Shown here piece after piece: positions 8,712-17,439 of a stretch of DNA of 64,000 nucleotides (position 1 is the first letter of the stretch; the number at the start of each line of letters is the position of its first letter). Under the pieces are notes generated by a model. The model was not told the DNA's origin. It did not search any database and was given only the letters and a program-made list of their open reading frames with translations. Origin of the DNA: Bacteroides helcogenes P 36-108 (lineage in GTDB: Bacteria > Bacteroidota > Bacteroidia > Bacteroidales > Bacteroidaceae); NCBI RefSeq assembly GCF_000186225.1, contig NC_014933.1, positions 3,596,001 through 3,660,000 on the forward strand, in the 5' to 3' direction. Made by a program: the position numbers and the translations under genes.

Positions 8712-9164
8712 ATGAACGAAGAAAATCTTAATCAGGCAAGAAGCTTTTATAGCAACCTTGAGCAACAGATTGCCACGTTGCCCGCAGAGCAACAGGGTCA
8801 TGTGTTCAGGAAATGCGCCATCCATTGCGTCAGCAATACCGTATTACCCTTTCTCAGAAACAGATACGAAAACTGCGGGGGAGACATGGACTTGTTCTTC
8901 TCCGAGAAGGAGAATTCGGAATACTCCTTTCAGAAGGTTGTAGAAAAGGGACACATTTACGAAATGGGCTATCCAAGATGCTTGTGCTTTATGCACGACA
9001 TGGGCTTCGCAACCTCCCAAGCACATTGTGAATGTTCAAGGCAGAGCATCTTGTACATCCTACACGAATTGTTTCCGATGAGGAACATTTCCGTCGAAAT
9101 GGTCGGTACGGTTTTGGGCGGAGCCGACAAATGCACATTCCGGATAATGGTCGGCAAACCTTGA
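8712..9164 (+). CDS. Conserved-looking Cys-rich cytoplasmic protein, function unknown
   Basis: 150 residues without signal peptide or membrane helix. It has about nine cysteines, several in pairs or clusters: CAIHC, YPRCLCFMH, HCECS and a late CTFRIMV. The C-terminal layout (a clustered Cys segment, then a strand-rich end with a final Cys) recalls small ligand-binding domains of the V4R or L-2-amino-thiazoline-4-carboxylate hydrolase type, but the match is only impressionistic and no function is claimed. The Cys/His density would allow metal binding. It is a single gene with its own -7 box, divergent from the ABC operon and convergent with the pullulanase gene across a strong inverted repeat. 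Confidence 0.65.
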   Translation: MNEENLNQARSFYSNLEQQIATLPAEQQGHVFRKCAIHCVSNTVLPFLRNRYENCGGDMDLFFSEKENSEYSFQKVVEKGHIYEMGYPRCLCFMHDMGFATSQAHCECSRQSILYILHELFPMRNISVEMVGTVLGGADKCTFRIMVGKP

Positions 9165-9279
9165 CAGGGTTCTTGCATTTAGGAGGAATCTACAAAAAGC
9201 AAGGGAAGGGACGTTGGATATGACAGCGAAACGGGATACCTATAAACGTAGTAGGGATGGGTCTGCAAGTGGGGTCACA

Positions 9280-9338
9280 TTAAAAGCCTATTAATACACC
9301 ATTAAAAGGCTTTTAACAGTGTATTAATAGGCTTTTAA
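9280..9338. repeat. Nested inverted repeat between convergent genes, probable bidirectional terminator
   Basis: Arms 9280-9299 and 9319-9338 are perfect 20-base reverse complements (AT-rich, each holding AAAAGCC or its complement). The 19-base loop itself contains a 16-base palindrome, 9301-9316 (ATTAAAAGGCTTTTAA). Lying between the convergent ends of the Cys-rich gene and the pullulanase gene, it could terminate both transcripts. It is longer and more AT-rich than the usual terminators of this window, and the inner palindrome is nearly a copy of part of the outer arms. Confidence 0.65.
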
Positions 9339-9431
9339 AGGGTCTCACTATATTCCCTCCCGCTATATTGTAATCTCCCTATCACACTGAGTGTCTCAGA
9401 GTTTTCGGAAGACAGGGGACAAAGCATTGCT

Positions 9432-11429
9432 TCACCTCACCACAATCAGCGCCGACTGTGCCGGAACACCTACCTCGCCACCATAAAGTGTGCCCAAACC
9501 TTGCTGGTTAATGAAACCATCCTTGCACACCACCGTATATTTGCCTTCAGGCAGAGATACCTTGGCATACTCCTTGCGGGCGTTGAGAATCACTACAATG
9601 TCTTCCCACACATCGCCACCTGCATGGTTTTTCAGTCGGTAGGCCACCACATTGCTACCATCAACGGGCAGGAATTCAAGATGTTTACGTACTAAGTCGG
9701 CATTCCCCATACGGAAAGCGGGATGATTCTTACGAAGCTGTATCAAACCTTTATAATAGGCAAAGACATCGGCATGTTCCATCTTGCCTTTCCAGTTTAT
9801 GGCATTGATAGAATCGGGGCTCTCGAAGCTGTTGTGTACGCCCTTCTTATCACGCATCACTTCTTCGCCGGCATAGATAAACGGTATACCTTGTGAAGTA
9901 AAGACAGCCGTTTGTGCCAGTTTGTCCAGTTTAGACAATTCTTCAGGAGTAATGCCCGGAATACTTGATTTCAATCTGTCTACCAAGCACATATCGTCAT
10001 GGCAAGATACGTAACTGATCATCTGCGTGGGTTGTTCAGCCCATGGAGCCTTGCTATAATTTACCGAATCATTGTCTACTTGCGGATGCTTGATAGCTCC
10101 TACAATACCAAACTTGATGCTTGCCTCTCCACCGGGAAGTCCTGCAAGGAAAGCACCCTGATGATTGTCATTAAACGGACCACGCAAAGCATCACGCATT
10201 TCATCGGAGAAAGCAGCGATACCCGGCATTTTATATGTATTGGCTTTCATTGCCAAAGAGTCTTGTGACATCTGCGGAGCCTGAGCCGCCCAACCTTCAC
10301 CATATATAAAGATAGTAGGATCGATAGCCGTTGCAGCCTTGCGAATTTCGTTCATCGTTTCTATATCATGAATACCCATCAAGTCGAAACGAAAGCCGTC
10401 GATATGATATTCGTTAATCCAATGCTGTACGGACTCTACCATGTATTTGCGCATCATAGCACGGTTGCTGGCTGTTTCATTACCGCAAGCCGAACCATCG
10501 GCATAAGTGCCATCCGGTTTCTGACGATAGAAGTAACCGGGAACGGTACGTTCGAAGTTGCTATCTGCTGTGTTGAAAGTATGATTGTACACTACATCCA
10601 ATACGACACGGATACCTGCCTTATGCAAAGCCTGCACCATCTGCTTGAACTCACGGATACGAACTTCCGGTTTATAAGGATCGGTAGAGTACGAGCCATC
10701 GGGCACATTATAATTCTGCGGATCATATCCCCAGTTATATTTATTCTCATCGAGTTTCGTTTCATCCACCGAAGCGTAATCGTACGAAGGAAGAATATGA
10801 ACATGAGTTACGCCCAGCTCTTTCAGGTGATCGATGCCCGTAGATAAATTATCAAGGCTCACTGTACCTTGCTCGGTAAGTGCCAGGAATTTACCTTTAT
10901 TCTTAATACCCGATGAGGGGTCGATAGAGAAATCACGATGATGCATCTCGTAGATGATAACATCTGCCGGAGAAGCCAATGCGGGGCGCTTGTCATTTGC
11001 CCAACCTTCAGGATCGGTGGACTTCATATCAAGAATTGCTGCCCGCTTACCATTCACGCCTACGGCTTTAGCATTGATACCCGGAGTATCTCCCAACCAC
11101 TTATCATTGATCTTCACATTGAATGTGTAGAATTTACCTTTCAAGTCTTTCTCGACTTTAGCTTTCCAGGTTCCATCTTCCGACGGCTCCATACTTACAG
11201 TTTCGTATGCATGCCCGCCGTCTCCTGCGTCGAACAACATCAAACGAACTTCATCGGCTGTAGGTGACCACAAGGAAAATTGTGTAACAGCAGGAGTATA
11301 TTCCATTTCCGTCAAGCTGCCCGAACGAACGGGATAAAGTTCATACGAAGTGTATTCTTTCTTCGCAGGAGCACAACTTACGACTGTTGTCGCAGCAACT
11401 CCAATAATGGCAAGTTCATTCAATTTCAT
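9432..11429 (-). CDS. pulA: Type I pullulanase lipoprotein (GH13)
   Basis: 665 residues. The N-terminus has a lipoprotein signal (lipobox VVSC), then a CBM48-like early-set domain (about 45-130) and a GH13_14 catalytic barrel. It carries the pullulanase hallmark YNWGYDPQNYNVPDGSY. Catalytic residues are visible: nucleophile D349 in GFRFD, acid/base E378 in YGEGW and the transition-state Asp in SCHDD (about 478). The enzyme cuts alpha-1,6 branch points of pullulan, amylopectin and glycogen and yields linear maltooligosaccharides. It is expected at the outer membrane or in the periplasm, supporting the distant Sus cluster at 35-56 kb. It is a lone gene, and no LacI-type operator like those of the Sus cluster was seen upstream. 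Confidence 0.95.
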   Translation of the reverse strand: MKLNELAIIGVAATTVVSCAPAKKEYTSYELYPVRSGSLTEMEYTPAVTQFSLWSPTADEVRLMLFDAGDGGHAYETVSMEPSEDGTWKAKVEKDLKGKFYTFNVKINDKWLGDTPGINAKAVGVNGKRAAILDMKSTDPEGWANDKRPALASPADVIIYEMHHRDFSIDPSSGIKNKGKFLALTEQGTVSLDNLSTGIDHLKELGVTHVHILPSYDYASVDETKLDENKYNWGYDPQNYNVPDGSYSTDPYKPEVRIREFKQMVQALHKAGIRVVLDVVYNHTFNTADSNFERTVPGYFYRQKPDGTYADGSACGNETASNRAMMRKYMVESVQHWINEYHIDGFRFDLMGIHDIETMNEIRKAATAIDPTIFIYGEGWAAQAPQMSQDSLAMKANTYKMPGIAAFSDEMRDALRGPFNDNHQGAFLAGLPGGEASIKFGIVGAIKHPQVDNDSVNYSKAPWAEQPTQMISYVSCHDDMCLVDRLKSSIPGITPEELSKLDKLAQTAVFTSQGIPFIYAGEEVMRDKKGVHNSFESPDSINAINWKGKMEHADVFAYYKGLIQLRKNHPAFRMGNADLVRKHLEFLPVDGSNVVAYRLKNHAGGDVWEDIVVILNARKEYAKVSLPEGKYTVVCKDGFINQQGLGTLYGGEVGVPAQSALIVVR

Positions 11430-11488
11430 GATACTATTTTTAAGTATTAAATATAATTCAGATTTAATGTTATTATCTTCTTATCTTA

Positions 11489-12058
11489 TCATTTCTTCAC
11501 CTTATCCGGATTTTTAGCAATGAAGTCCTTCCAGCCGTGATAGCCTTTTTCTACAGCAGGGCGTCCCATTTGCAGATAATGGCAATAAGCGGCGGCAAGC
11601 CCATCGGTGGCATCCATAAAGGTCGGCATATCTTCTTTAGGAAAGCGAAGCATGCGCTGTAGCATGTCGGCCACCTGTTCTTTGGACGCCTGACCATTTC
11701 CGGTAATCGCCATCTTTATTTTCAGGGGAGCATATTCGGTAATAGGAATGTCTCTGCTTAAAGCAACTGCCATAGCTACTCCTTGTGCACGCCCCAACTT
11801 CAGCATGGATTGTACGTTCTTCCCGAAAAATGGAGCTTCAATAGCAAGTTCGTCCGGCAAGTAGCTTTCAATAATGCTCAACACCCGTTCGTGAATATGG
11901 CGTAACTTCAGATAATGGTTGCCAAACTTACGGAGGTCAATAATGCCCATTGCTATCATTTCAGGCTTTGTTCCCACTATGCGGAGAATTCCATAGCCCA
12001 TAATGGTAGTACCGGGATCAATGCCCAAAATGATTTTTTCCTTTACCGGATGTATCAC
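11489..12058 (-). CDS. ruvC: Holliday junction resolvase RuvC
   Basis: 189 residues. The four acidic active-site residues of RuvC are visible: Asp in LGIDPGT, Glu in [10 protein letters not shown], and the C-terminal Asp pair in [12 protein letters not shown]. It resolves Holliday junctions with RuvA and RuvB (not in the window). The start is a GTG at 12056-12058 whose bases overlap the stop of the upstream DUF4286-type gene (GTGA, 4-base overlap), so the two are translationally coupled. The length is normal for Bacteroidota. Confidence 0.95.
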   Translation of the reverse strand: MIHPVKEKIILGIDPGTTIMGYGILRIVGTKPEMIAMGIIDLRKFGNHYLKLRHIHERVLSIIESYLPDELAIEAPFFGKNVQSMLKLGRAQGVAMAVALSRDIPITEYAPLKIKMAITGNGQASKEQVADMLQRMLRFPKEDMPTFMDATDGLAAAYCHYLQMGRPAVEKGYHGWKDFIAKNPDKVKK

Positions 12059-12360
12059 TCTATTACCTCCATCAATGTAGGAAAGCCAATAGCTTTGTCT
12101 TTAAAAGTTTTCAGCAGTTCCTCGTTCAGTTTCACACCTTGTTCCTGATGCCAGCGATGCAGTTTGGCAGAGTCTTCTACTTCAAACTGCACGGAAAAAC
12201 AGATACTACCTTCTTCTATGTGGCTCAAGATACGGGTGATACGCGGAGCAGTCAATGTTCCGTTCTTCGCTACTTCAGGAAGATAATATTCCTGCATCCA
12301 CACCAGGAAGTATTTTTCCTGTCCTTCTTCTACATGATAAGTTGTATTATATATCAGCAT
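12055..12360 (-). CDS. DUF4286-family small protein
   Basis: 101 residues from the ATG at 12360 ([13 protein letters not shown]). An earlier in-frame ATG at 12396 adds a non-conserved basic stretch and is not preferred. The start [10 protein letters not shown] and the ferredoxin-like alpha/beta pattern are typical of DUF4286, a small dimeric alpha-beta domain of unknown role that commonly sits directly before ruvC in Bacteroidales. Cytoplasmic, no signal peptide. Its stop overlaps the ruvC start by 4 bases. Confidence 0.85.
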   Translation of the reverse strand: MLIYNTTYHVEEGQEKYFLVWMQEYYLPEVAKNGTLTAPRITRILSHIEEGSICFSVQFEVEDSAKLHRWHQEQGVKLNEELLKTFKDKAIGFPTLMEVIE

Positions 12361-12415
12361 AACGCATTTTTTCAATTTGTTTCGCAAACATAGCAATTAT
12401 TTCAGAATAATGCAT

Positions 12416-12423
12416 TATATTTG
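12416..12423 (+). promoter_or_regulatory. -7 box for tRNA-Ala
   Basis: TATATTTG, a perfect TAnnTTTG, 38 bases ahead of the tRNA. A TTTG at 12377-12380 could serve as an upstream element but is rather far away. Confidence 0.45.
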
Positions 12424-12461
12424 CGCCATCAAAAACAAAGTGGCCCGCAAACGTTGTAAAA

Positions 12462-12535
12462 GGGGCGTTAGCTCATCTGGCTAGAGCGTAACACTGGCAG
12501 TGTTAAGGTGATCGGTTCGAGTCCGATACGCTCCA
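12462..12535 (+). tRNA. tRNA-Ala (anticodon GGC)
   Basis: 74 bases that fold as a full cloverleaf: acceptor GGGGCGT with ACGCTCC (one G-T pair), D stem GCTC/GAGC, anticodon stem TAACA/TGTTA around the loop CTGGCAG (anticodon GGC, reads GCC and GCU Ala codons), T stem ATCGG/CCGAT with loop TTCGAGT, and discriminator A. The 3' CCA is not encoded. It is followed after 7 bases by a strong hairpin. It lies divergent from the DUF4286-ruvC pair. Confidence 0.95.
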
Positions 12536-12542
12536 CTGAAAT

Positions 12543-12578
12543 ACAAGTTCCTGATTGGTATTCCAATCAGGAACTTGT
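12543..12578 (+). terminator. Terminator hairpin after tRNA-Ala
   Basis: Perfect 16-base arms 12543-12558 and 12563-12578 around a 4-base loop, just 3' of the tRNA. There is no long T-tract, but the stem is very stable. From here to 12703 no gene is seen. Confidence 0.75.
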
Positions 12579-12703
12579 GCTATATATAAAATTCAAATTA
12601 GACTAAAAGAGCTTCTCTTGTTTTAAATAATAAATATCCTTCCTCCCTCCATCTTTTTATAGAAATCCAGAGGTTCAGAAGGAAAAAGGATTAATAGTCA
12701 TTG

Positions 12704-14038
12704 CTAATTCAGCAATCCAGGATTGGCCTCAATTGCCTCTTTCGGAATGGGAAGAGTATAGCGAGCATCATTTGCTTCGAGTATATAAGTCTTGCCTCTA
12801 AGTACCTTCTCCAACCGAGGACGAGTAGTACGTCTTAAATCAAACCAGCGATGTCCCTCAAATGCCAGTTCACGAGCACGTTCATTCAATATTTCCTGCA
12901 ACAAAGCATCCTTACTCATTCCACTGACAATGGCAACTTTAACCGAATAAGCTCCCGGAGTATAGCGTTTCTGCATTAATTCCAACAAACGGGCACGTGC
13001 CTGAGGCAATTTATCTATCCGGGCAGCAGCCTCAGCGGATGTCAGATACATTTCACCAACTCGGAAAGAACACAGATAATTGTTATTACCCGCCTTCCTA
13101 TTCTTCCGGAAACCATTTTCATCTGCAGATGTAAAATATTTATCTATACGAAGATCGCTTTCAGAGTAAAGCGCAAGAAAAGAAGGAGCAGCCAAAGAAG
13201 CTTTACTCACCGAATTATTCAAAGGCATTTCCAGTGCAGTAATATTCTCAATGGATTTATAGCTGTTGGGCAAATTGGCAGAGGCATCATTCAAATCTTC
13301 CAAAGCCGCTTTCTTGGCAAGCACAATCTCTGCCGCCTCCCATGCAGCTTCCCACTCTCCCTTATAAAGGGACACTCGAGATTGAAGCGCTTCTACTGAG
13401 GCCATATTAAAACGATAAACGAACTTTTGTTCCCATTCAGTCTCTGTAATAAGTTTACGGGCTTCGTCAATATCAGACTGAATGGAAGTATAAACCTCTT
13501 TCACCGTATTACATTTCAACACTTTTTCCAAGTCTGTATCCAACTTCAAGGGTACGGATTTAGTATTCAAAGCACCCGGCTTTGTATAAGGCTGCCCATA
13601 AAGATTCACCAGCAAAAAATGCATATATGCACGAAGCATATATGCTTCTCCCACTAACTGACTGATTTCTTTTTCAGTCCCCTCACCAATATCATTCCTG
13701 TTCTCTATAACATGGTTAGCTATAAAAAGAACATTGTAATACTTTGCCCACTCAAATGACACAGTATATGAATTAGGTGAAAGATCATTCCAACACTCTA
13801 TATCCATATAATAGTTCTGATCATATTCATCATCCCTGATCTGCATTTCGTCAGAGCGAAAACAAGCCAGACCTCGGTCACCAAAATTACTTACATCCTT
13901 ATAAGAGCGAACAAGCAATGCCCTATACTCAGCCAATGAATTCGGAATGACACTACCAATAGGCTGTATATCCAGGTAATTGTCACAGGCCGCAAACAAA
14001 CACACACAGCCTATCATCAGAGTTATTATCTTCTTCAT
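12704..14038 (-). CDS. SusD/RagB-family outer-membrane lipoprotein
   Basis: 444 residues with a lipoprotein signal (lipobox FAAC). It shows the SusD/RagB layout: NYLDIQPIGSV start, TPR-like helices (GEAYMLRAYMHFLLVNLYG, a family hallmark) and the C-terminal ERARELAFEGHRWFDLRR motif, ending in IPKEAIEANPGL. SusD proteins sit as a lid on their SusC transporter and help capture the ligand. It is the third gene of an operon after a zinc metalloprotease and SusC, starting 20 bases after the SusC stop. That context suggests peptides or glycopeptides as cargo rather than a plain polysaccharide; this is inference. Confidence 0.92.
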   Translation of the reverse strand: MKKIITLMIGCVCLFAACDNYLDIQPIGSVIPNSLAEYRALLVRSYKDVSNFGDRGLACFRSDEMQIRDDEYDQNYYMDIECWNDLSPNSYTVSFEWAKYYNVLFIANHVIENRNDIGEGTEKEISQLVGEAYMLRAYMHFLLVNLYGQPYTKPGALNTKSVPLKLDTDLEKVLKCNTVKEVYTSIQSDIDEARKLITETEWEQKFVYRFNMASVEALQSRVSLYKGEWEAAWEAAEIVLAKKAALEDLNDASANLPNSYKSIENITALEMPLNNSVSKASLAAPSFLALYSESDLRIDKYFTSADENGFRKNRKAGNNNYLCSFRVGEMYLTSAEAAARIDKLPQARARLLELMQKRYTPGAYSVKVAIVSGMSKDALLQEILNERARELAFEGHRWFDLRRTTRPRLEKVLRGKTYILEANDARYTLPIPKEAIEANPGLLN

Positions 14039-14058
14039 TATATTTCTATCCTTTTAAA

Positions 14059-17000
14059 TTAGAAATTCAAACTCAAACTAAATGTAACAGACTTGGGCAC
14101 AGGAGTTGCATAAGGATTATACATTGACTCCGGATCCATATAGTTATTATATCCCGAACCGAACACCAACAGATTGCGCCCCTCAACAGATACCGTAGCC
14201 GAATTCATGCCTAAACGCTTGGTCAGCAATTCCGGAATACGGTAACCGATACGTAAATTCTGTAAACGAACATAGTTGAGCTTCTTTACCCAAATATCCA
14301 GCATTTTCCAAATAGGCTTAGCATCATACCAAGAGTATTCTTCCGGATTAGCGGAACTTGTCATAAATGCTGGGAATTCGGCCTTCGGATTTTCCGGCGT
14401 CCAACGATGCAAGACATCACGGTTATAGTTCTTGCCATAATCTGGATTAATTATATCGTAGGAAGGCTGAGTACGCACATATCCACCAAATGTCAAAGAG
14501 AAATTAGCACTCAATTCCCAATTCTTATAGCCAAAAGTATTGATAAAACCACCTGTATAAGGGGCATCTGTACTACCGATATAAGAATAAAATGTCCTTT
14601 CTTCGGCTGGTGTAACGTCAGAAGAAGCAATACCTATCCCCCATTCATCCTTCAAGCGATATAGCTCCTTCAATGTAACTCTCTCTCCTTTCGGATTGTA
14701 AAACATCATATTTCCAGTCTTCTCATCCACCCCCGCAGTTTTCAAGGCAAAAATAGCTCCTACCGGGTAGCCTTCGCGTCCCGGAATAGTCTGCTGCTCC
14801 GGAATATTCTCCTGCAATACTTTATTATTATTATATGCAAAATTAAAATTAGTGTACCAAGAGAAATTCTTTGTCGTCACATTACGTGTGGACAAACTAA
14901 TCTCAACGCCCTTATTTTCCATACTTGCCCAATTTATATTCATAGATGTAAAACCTGTTTCAAGCGGAAGCATACGCAAAGCTATCAGATCACTACCTTT
15001 ACGGTAATAATAATCCATACTCAGATTGATAGCCTGATTCAATACAGAAAAATCAAAACCGGTATTCACAGACTGTGTTTTTTCCCAACGCAATTTTTTA
15101 TTAGGCGCAGAATTGATTATAATCATATCTTCCGATACACCGGGCAAAATACTTTCAACTCTATACGTGCCCAACAGGAATGGAGAGGTATTCTTGTCAA
15201 TATTACCTTGCAAACCGTAAGAAGCGCGAAATACCAGATTATCTATCCATCTTACCCCTTTCATAAAGGGCTCTTGTGACAAACGCCATAACCCACTGAC
15301 AGAATATAAAGGAAGATAGCGATACTTCTTATCCACACCGAAAAGATCAGAACCATCAAAACGGATACTTCCTCCTATCGTATATCGATTCAGCAGCGAA
15401 TAAGAGGCCGTAGAATAAAAAGACACGTATGCATTTTCTTTATAAGTCGTAGTATGAAGTGGGAAAGTAGCAGCATAACTTTCATTCGGAAAAATAACAG
15501 GCTTAGTAGTCAATGTCTTACGGTCAAACCCATATCCTGCAGAAAACAATGTTTCATACCAAGTCTTACGTAGTTCTGTACCTACCATTACTTCCAATTC
15601 ATGAATATCATTAAAACTGTCACGATATTCCCCCATAGCCTTCCATGTAATTTGCGAATTAGAGTTTTCATAAGATTTCTGCATTCCTCCTTCAGGCAAA
15701 AAGTGTTTTGTTTCACCTCCTGTGCCATATTCACTCATTTTATAATAATAACGCATTGCATAACTTTCCCAATCAGCAATTTCCTTTCTGGAAGTCTTCT
15801 CCAACTGATACCCAAATTGAGAAGTGAGTTTCAGTTTGTCGTTGAAACGCAGTTCCGCATCAAATATAGATGAAAAAGAATTCACAAGCCCTTCATTGGA
15901 TGTATTTTGACGTTCTTCAAAAATATTGAATCCCAGATCTGTACTTGTATTATTCTGAATATCATAGTCGTAGTTATAATTACCATTCTTGTCATAGAGT
16001 TCAAAATACGGATTAGCCTTACGCGAATAGAATACAGGATTAGACATACCATACTTATCCGTCAGATAATTGGTATTTTTGCGCCGATTGGCAAACAAAG
16101 AAGCACCCAGTTTCAGCATTCCGTTCACTTTATAAGAAGTTTTGCCAACAACATTAAAACGGTTCATACCGACTCCGTCTATATTTCCATCTTCTTTAAA
16201 ATAACCGAAAGAGGTATAATAAGTAACCCTCTCCGTACCGCCGGAAAGGCTCAGGTTATATTCCTGACTGAAGGCATCACGAAACAGCAGATCACCCCAA
16301 TTTGTATTGATTTCCTTCAAACGGTTGATACCCGCCTGCGCTTCAACGCTCAAAGCGTCCCAACCACCCGCTTGGAAAGCAGAAAGTTCATTATACTTGG
16401 CAAGAATATTACAAACTCCCCCTTTTTGATTGTTCGGTGAATAGTCATTACGAATCATGTCAAGCTCCAATCCAACCTTTTCGGTGGCATTCAGCAAATT
16501 CAATTTATCAAGGCTCAATGTAGGGGTATAAGTAAATTTCGATGAAAAGTTCACAACCGGTTTACCAACCTTCCCTCTCTTTGTAGTGATCACAATCACA
16601 CCATTCGCAGCACGAGCACCATAGATAGCAGTAGCGGCAGCATCTTTCAATATTGTGATATTCTCGATGTCGGCAGGATTCAATCCAGCTATCGAAGACT
16701 GCTTCATATTAGTCACATCATTCAACTCATCCAATTTAGGAATATCTGTACCATCCAATGGAATACCGTCCAATACCCACAAAGGATCTTGCGTACCATT
16801 CAATGAAGCCGTGCCACGGATACGTATCTTTGCCGGAGCGCCGGGTGCACCGGAGGTCGAAGTAACAGAAAGTCCGGCAATCTGTCCGGCGAGTGCCTGA
16901 TCGATGCTTTTTACCGCACCAATGGTTTCATCCGATATATTCAGCTTTGATACGGCTGCCGTCAATTTTCGACGCTCCACAGTCTGATAACCTGTTACAA

Positions 17001-17352
17001 CTACTGCATCAAGCATTTGGGAAGAAGTGTGAAGGATTATCTCATATCGGTCCTTTCCCGGAACAAGCTTGATTTCTTGTTCATCATAACCTACGTAACT
17101 ACAAAAAAAGCGAGTCACGCCCGGAGGAATGTTGATAGAAAACTGACCATCTACATTAGTGATAACTCCAATCGCTGTCTGAGTGCTTCCGGCTTTTGTC
17201 AAGTCCTCTGCCTTTATATAAACGGAAGCACCGATAAGCGGAAGATTATCCTCTGAAGATATTACCACACCCTGTATCTGCCTGTTTACAGCAAAGGCTG
17301 AAGACACAGTGCCTACAAGGCATAGAAACATAATTAATAAACGTTTTTCCAT
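14059..17352 (-). CDS. SusC/RagA TonB-dependent transporter
   Basis: 1097 residues. Signal peptide to about residue 22, then a carboxypeptidase-regulatory-like N-terminal extension (about 25-110), a TonB-box-like DAVVVTGYQ, the plug domain with SIDQALAGQIAGLSVTS and DAAATAIYGARAANGVIVITTKRG (SusC signature), and a large beta-barrel that ends in LSLNF with the C-terminal Phe of outer-membrane proteins. It imports the ligand delivered by the adjacent SusD lid, using TonB energy. The gene stands 81 bases behind the metalloprotease gene, and a 12-bp hairpin occupies that gap. No polysaccharide-degrading enzyme is nearby. Confidence 0.95.
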   Translation of the reverse strand: MEKRLLIMFLCLVGTVSSAFAVNRQIQGVVISSEDNLPLIGASVYIKAEDLTKAGSTQTAIGVITNVDGQFSINIPPGVTRFFCSYVGYDEQEIKLVPGKDRYEIILHTSSQMLDAVVVTGYQTVERRKLTAAVSKLNISDETIGAVKSIDQALAGQIAGLSVTSTSGAPGAPAKIRIRGTASLNGTQDPLWVLDGIPLDGTDIPKLDELNDVTNMKQSSIAGLNPADIENITILKDAAATAIYGARAANGVIVITTKRGKVGKPVVNFSSKFTYTPTLSLDKLNLLNATEKVGLELDMIRNDYSPNNQKGGVCNILAKYNELSAFQAGGWDALSVEAQAGINRLKEINTNWGDLLFRDAFSQEYNLSLSGGTERVTYYTSFGYFKEDGNIDGVGMNRFNVVGKTSYKVNGMLKLGASLFANRRKNTNYLTDKYGMSNPVFYSRKANPYFELYDKNGNYNYDYDIQNNTSTDLGFNIFEERQNTSNEGLVNSFSSIFDAELRFNDKLKLTSQFGYQLEKTSRKEIADWESYAMRYYYKMSEYGTGGETKHFLPEGGMQKSYENSNSQITWKAMGEYRDSFNDIHELEVMVGTELRKTWYETLFSAGYGFDRKTLTTKPVIFPNESYAATFPLHTTTYKENAYVSFYSTASYSLLNRYTIGGSIRFDGSDLFGVDKKYRYLPLYSVSGLWRLSQEPFMKGVRWIDNLVFRASYGLQGNIDKNTSPFLLGTYRVESILPGVSEDMIIINSAPNKKLRWEKTQSVNTGFDFSVLNQAINLSMDYYYRKGSDLIALRMLPLETGFTSMNINWASMENKGVEISLSTRNVTTKNFSWYTNFNFAYNNNKVLQENIPEQQTIPGREGYPVGAIFALKTAGVDEKTGNMMFYNPKGERVTLKELYRLKDEWGIGIASSDVTPAEERTFYSYIGSTDAPYTGGFINTFGYKNWELSANFSLTFGGYVRTQPSYDIINPDYGKNYNRDVLHRWTPENPKAEFPAFMTSSANPEEYSWYDAKPIWKMLDIWVKKLNYVRLQNLRIGYRIPELLTKRLGMNSATVSVEGRNLLVFGSGYNNYMDPESMYNPYATPVPKSVTFSLSLNF

Positions 17353-17401
17353 GCGTTACAGTAAAAAATTAAATTAATACTTTATAGAAATGAATACTGA
17401 C

Positions 17402-17439
17402 AAATGATAATTTGATGATTTTATACTAAATTATCATTT
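17402..17439. terminator. Intra-operon hairpin between metalloprotease and susC-like gene
   Basis: Perfect 12-base arms 17402-17413 and 17428-17439 (AT-rich) with a 14-base loop, overlapping the last codons of the metalloprotease. It may attenuate or process the mRNA between the protease gene and the SusC/SusD genes. There is no clear T-tract. Confidence 0.5.
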
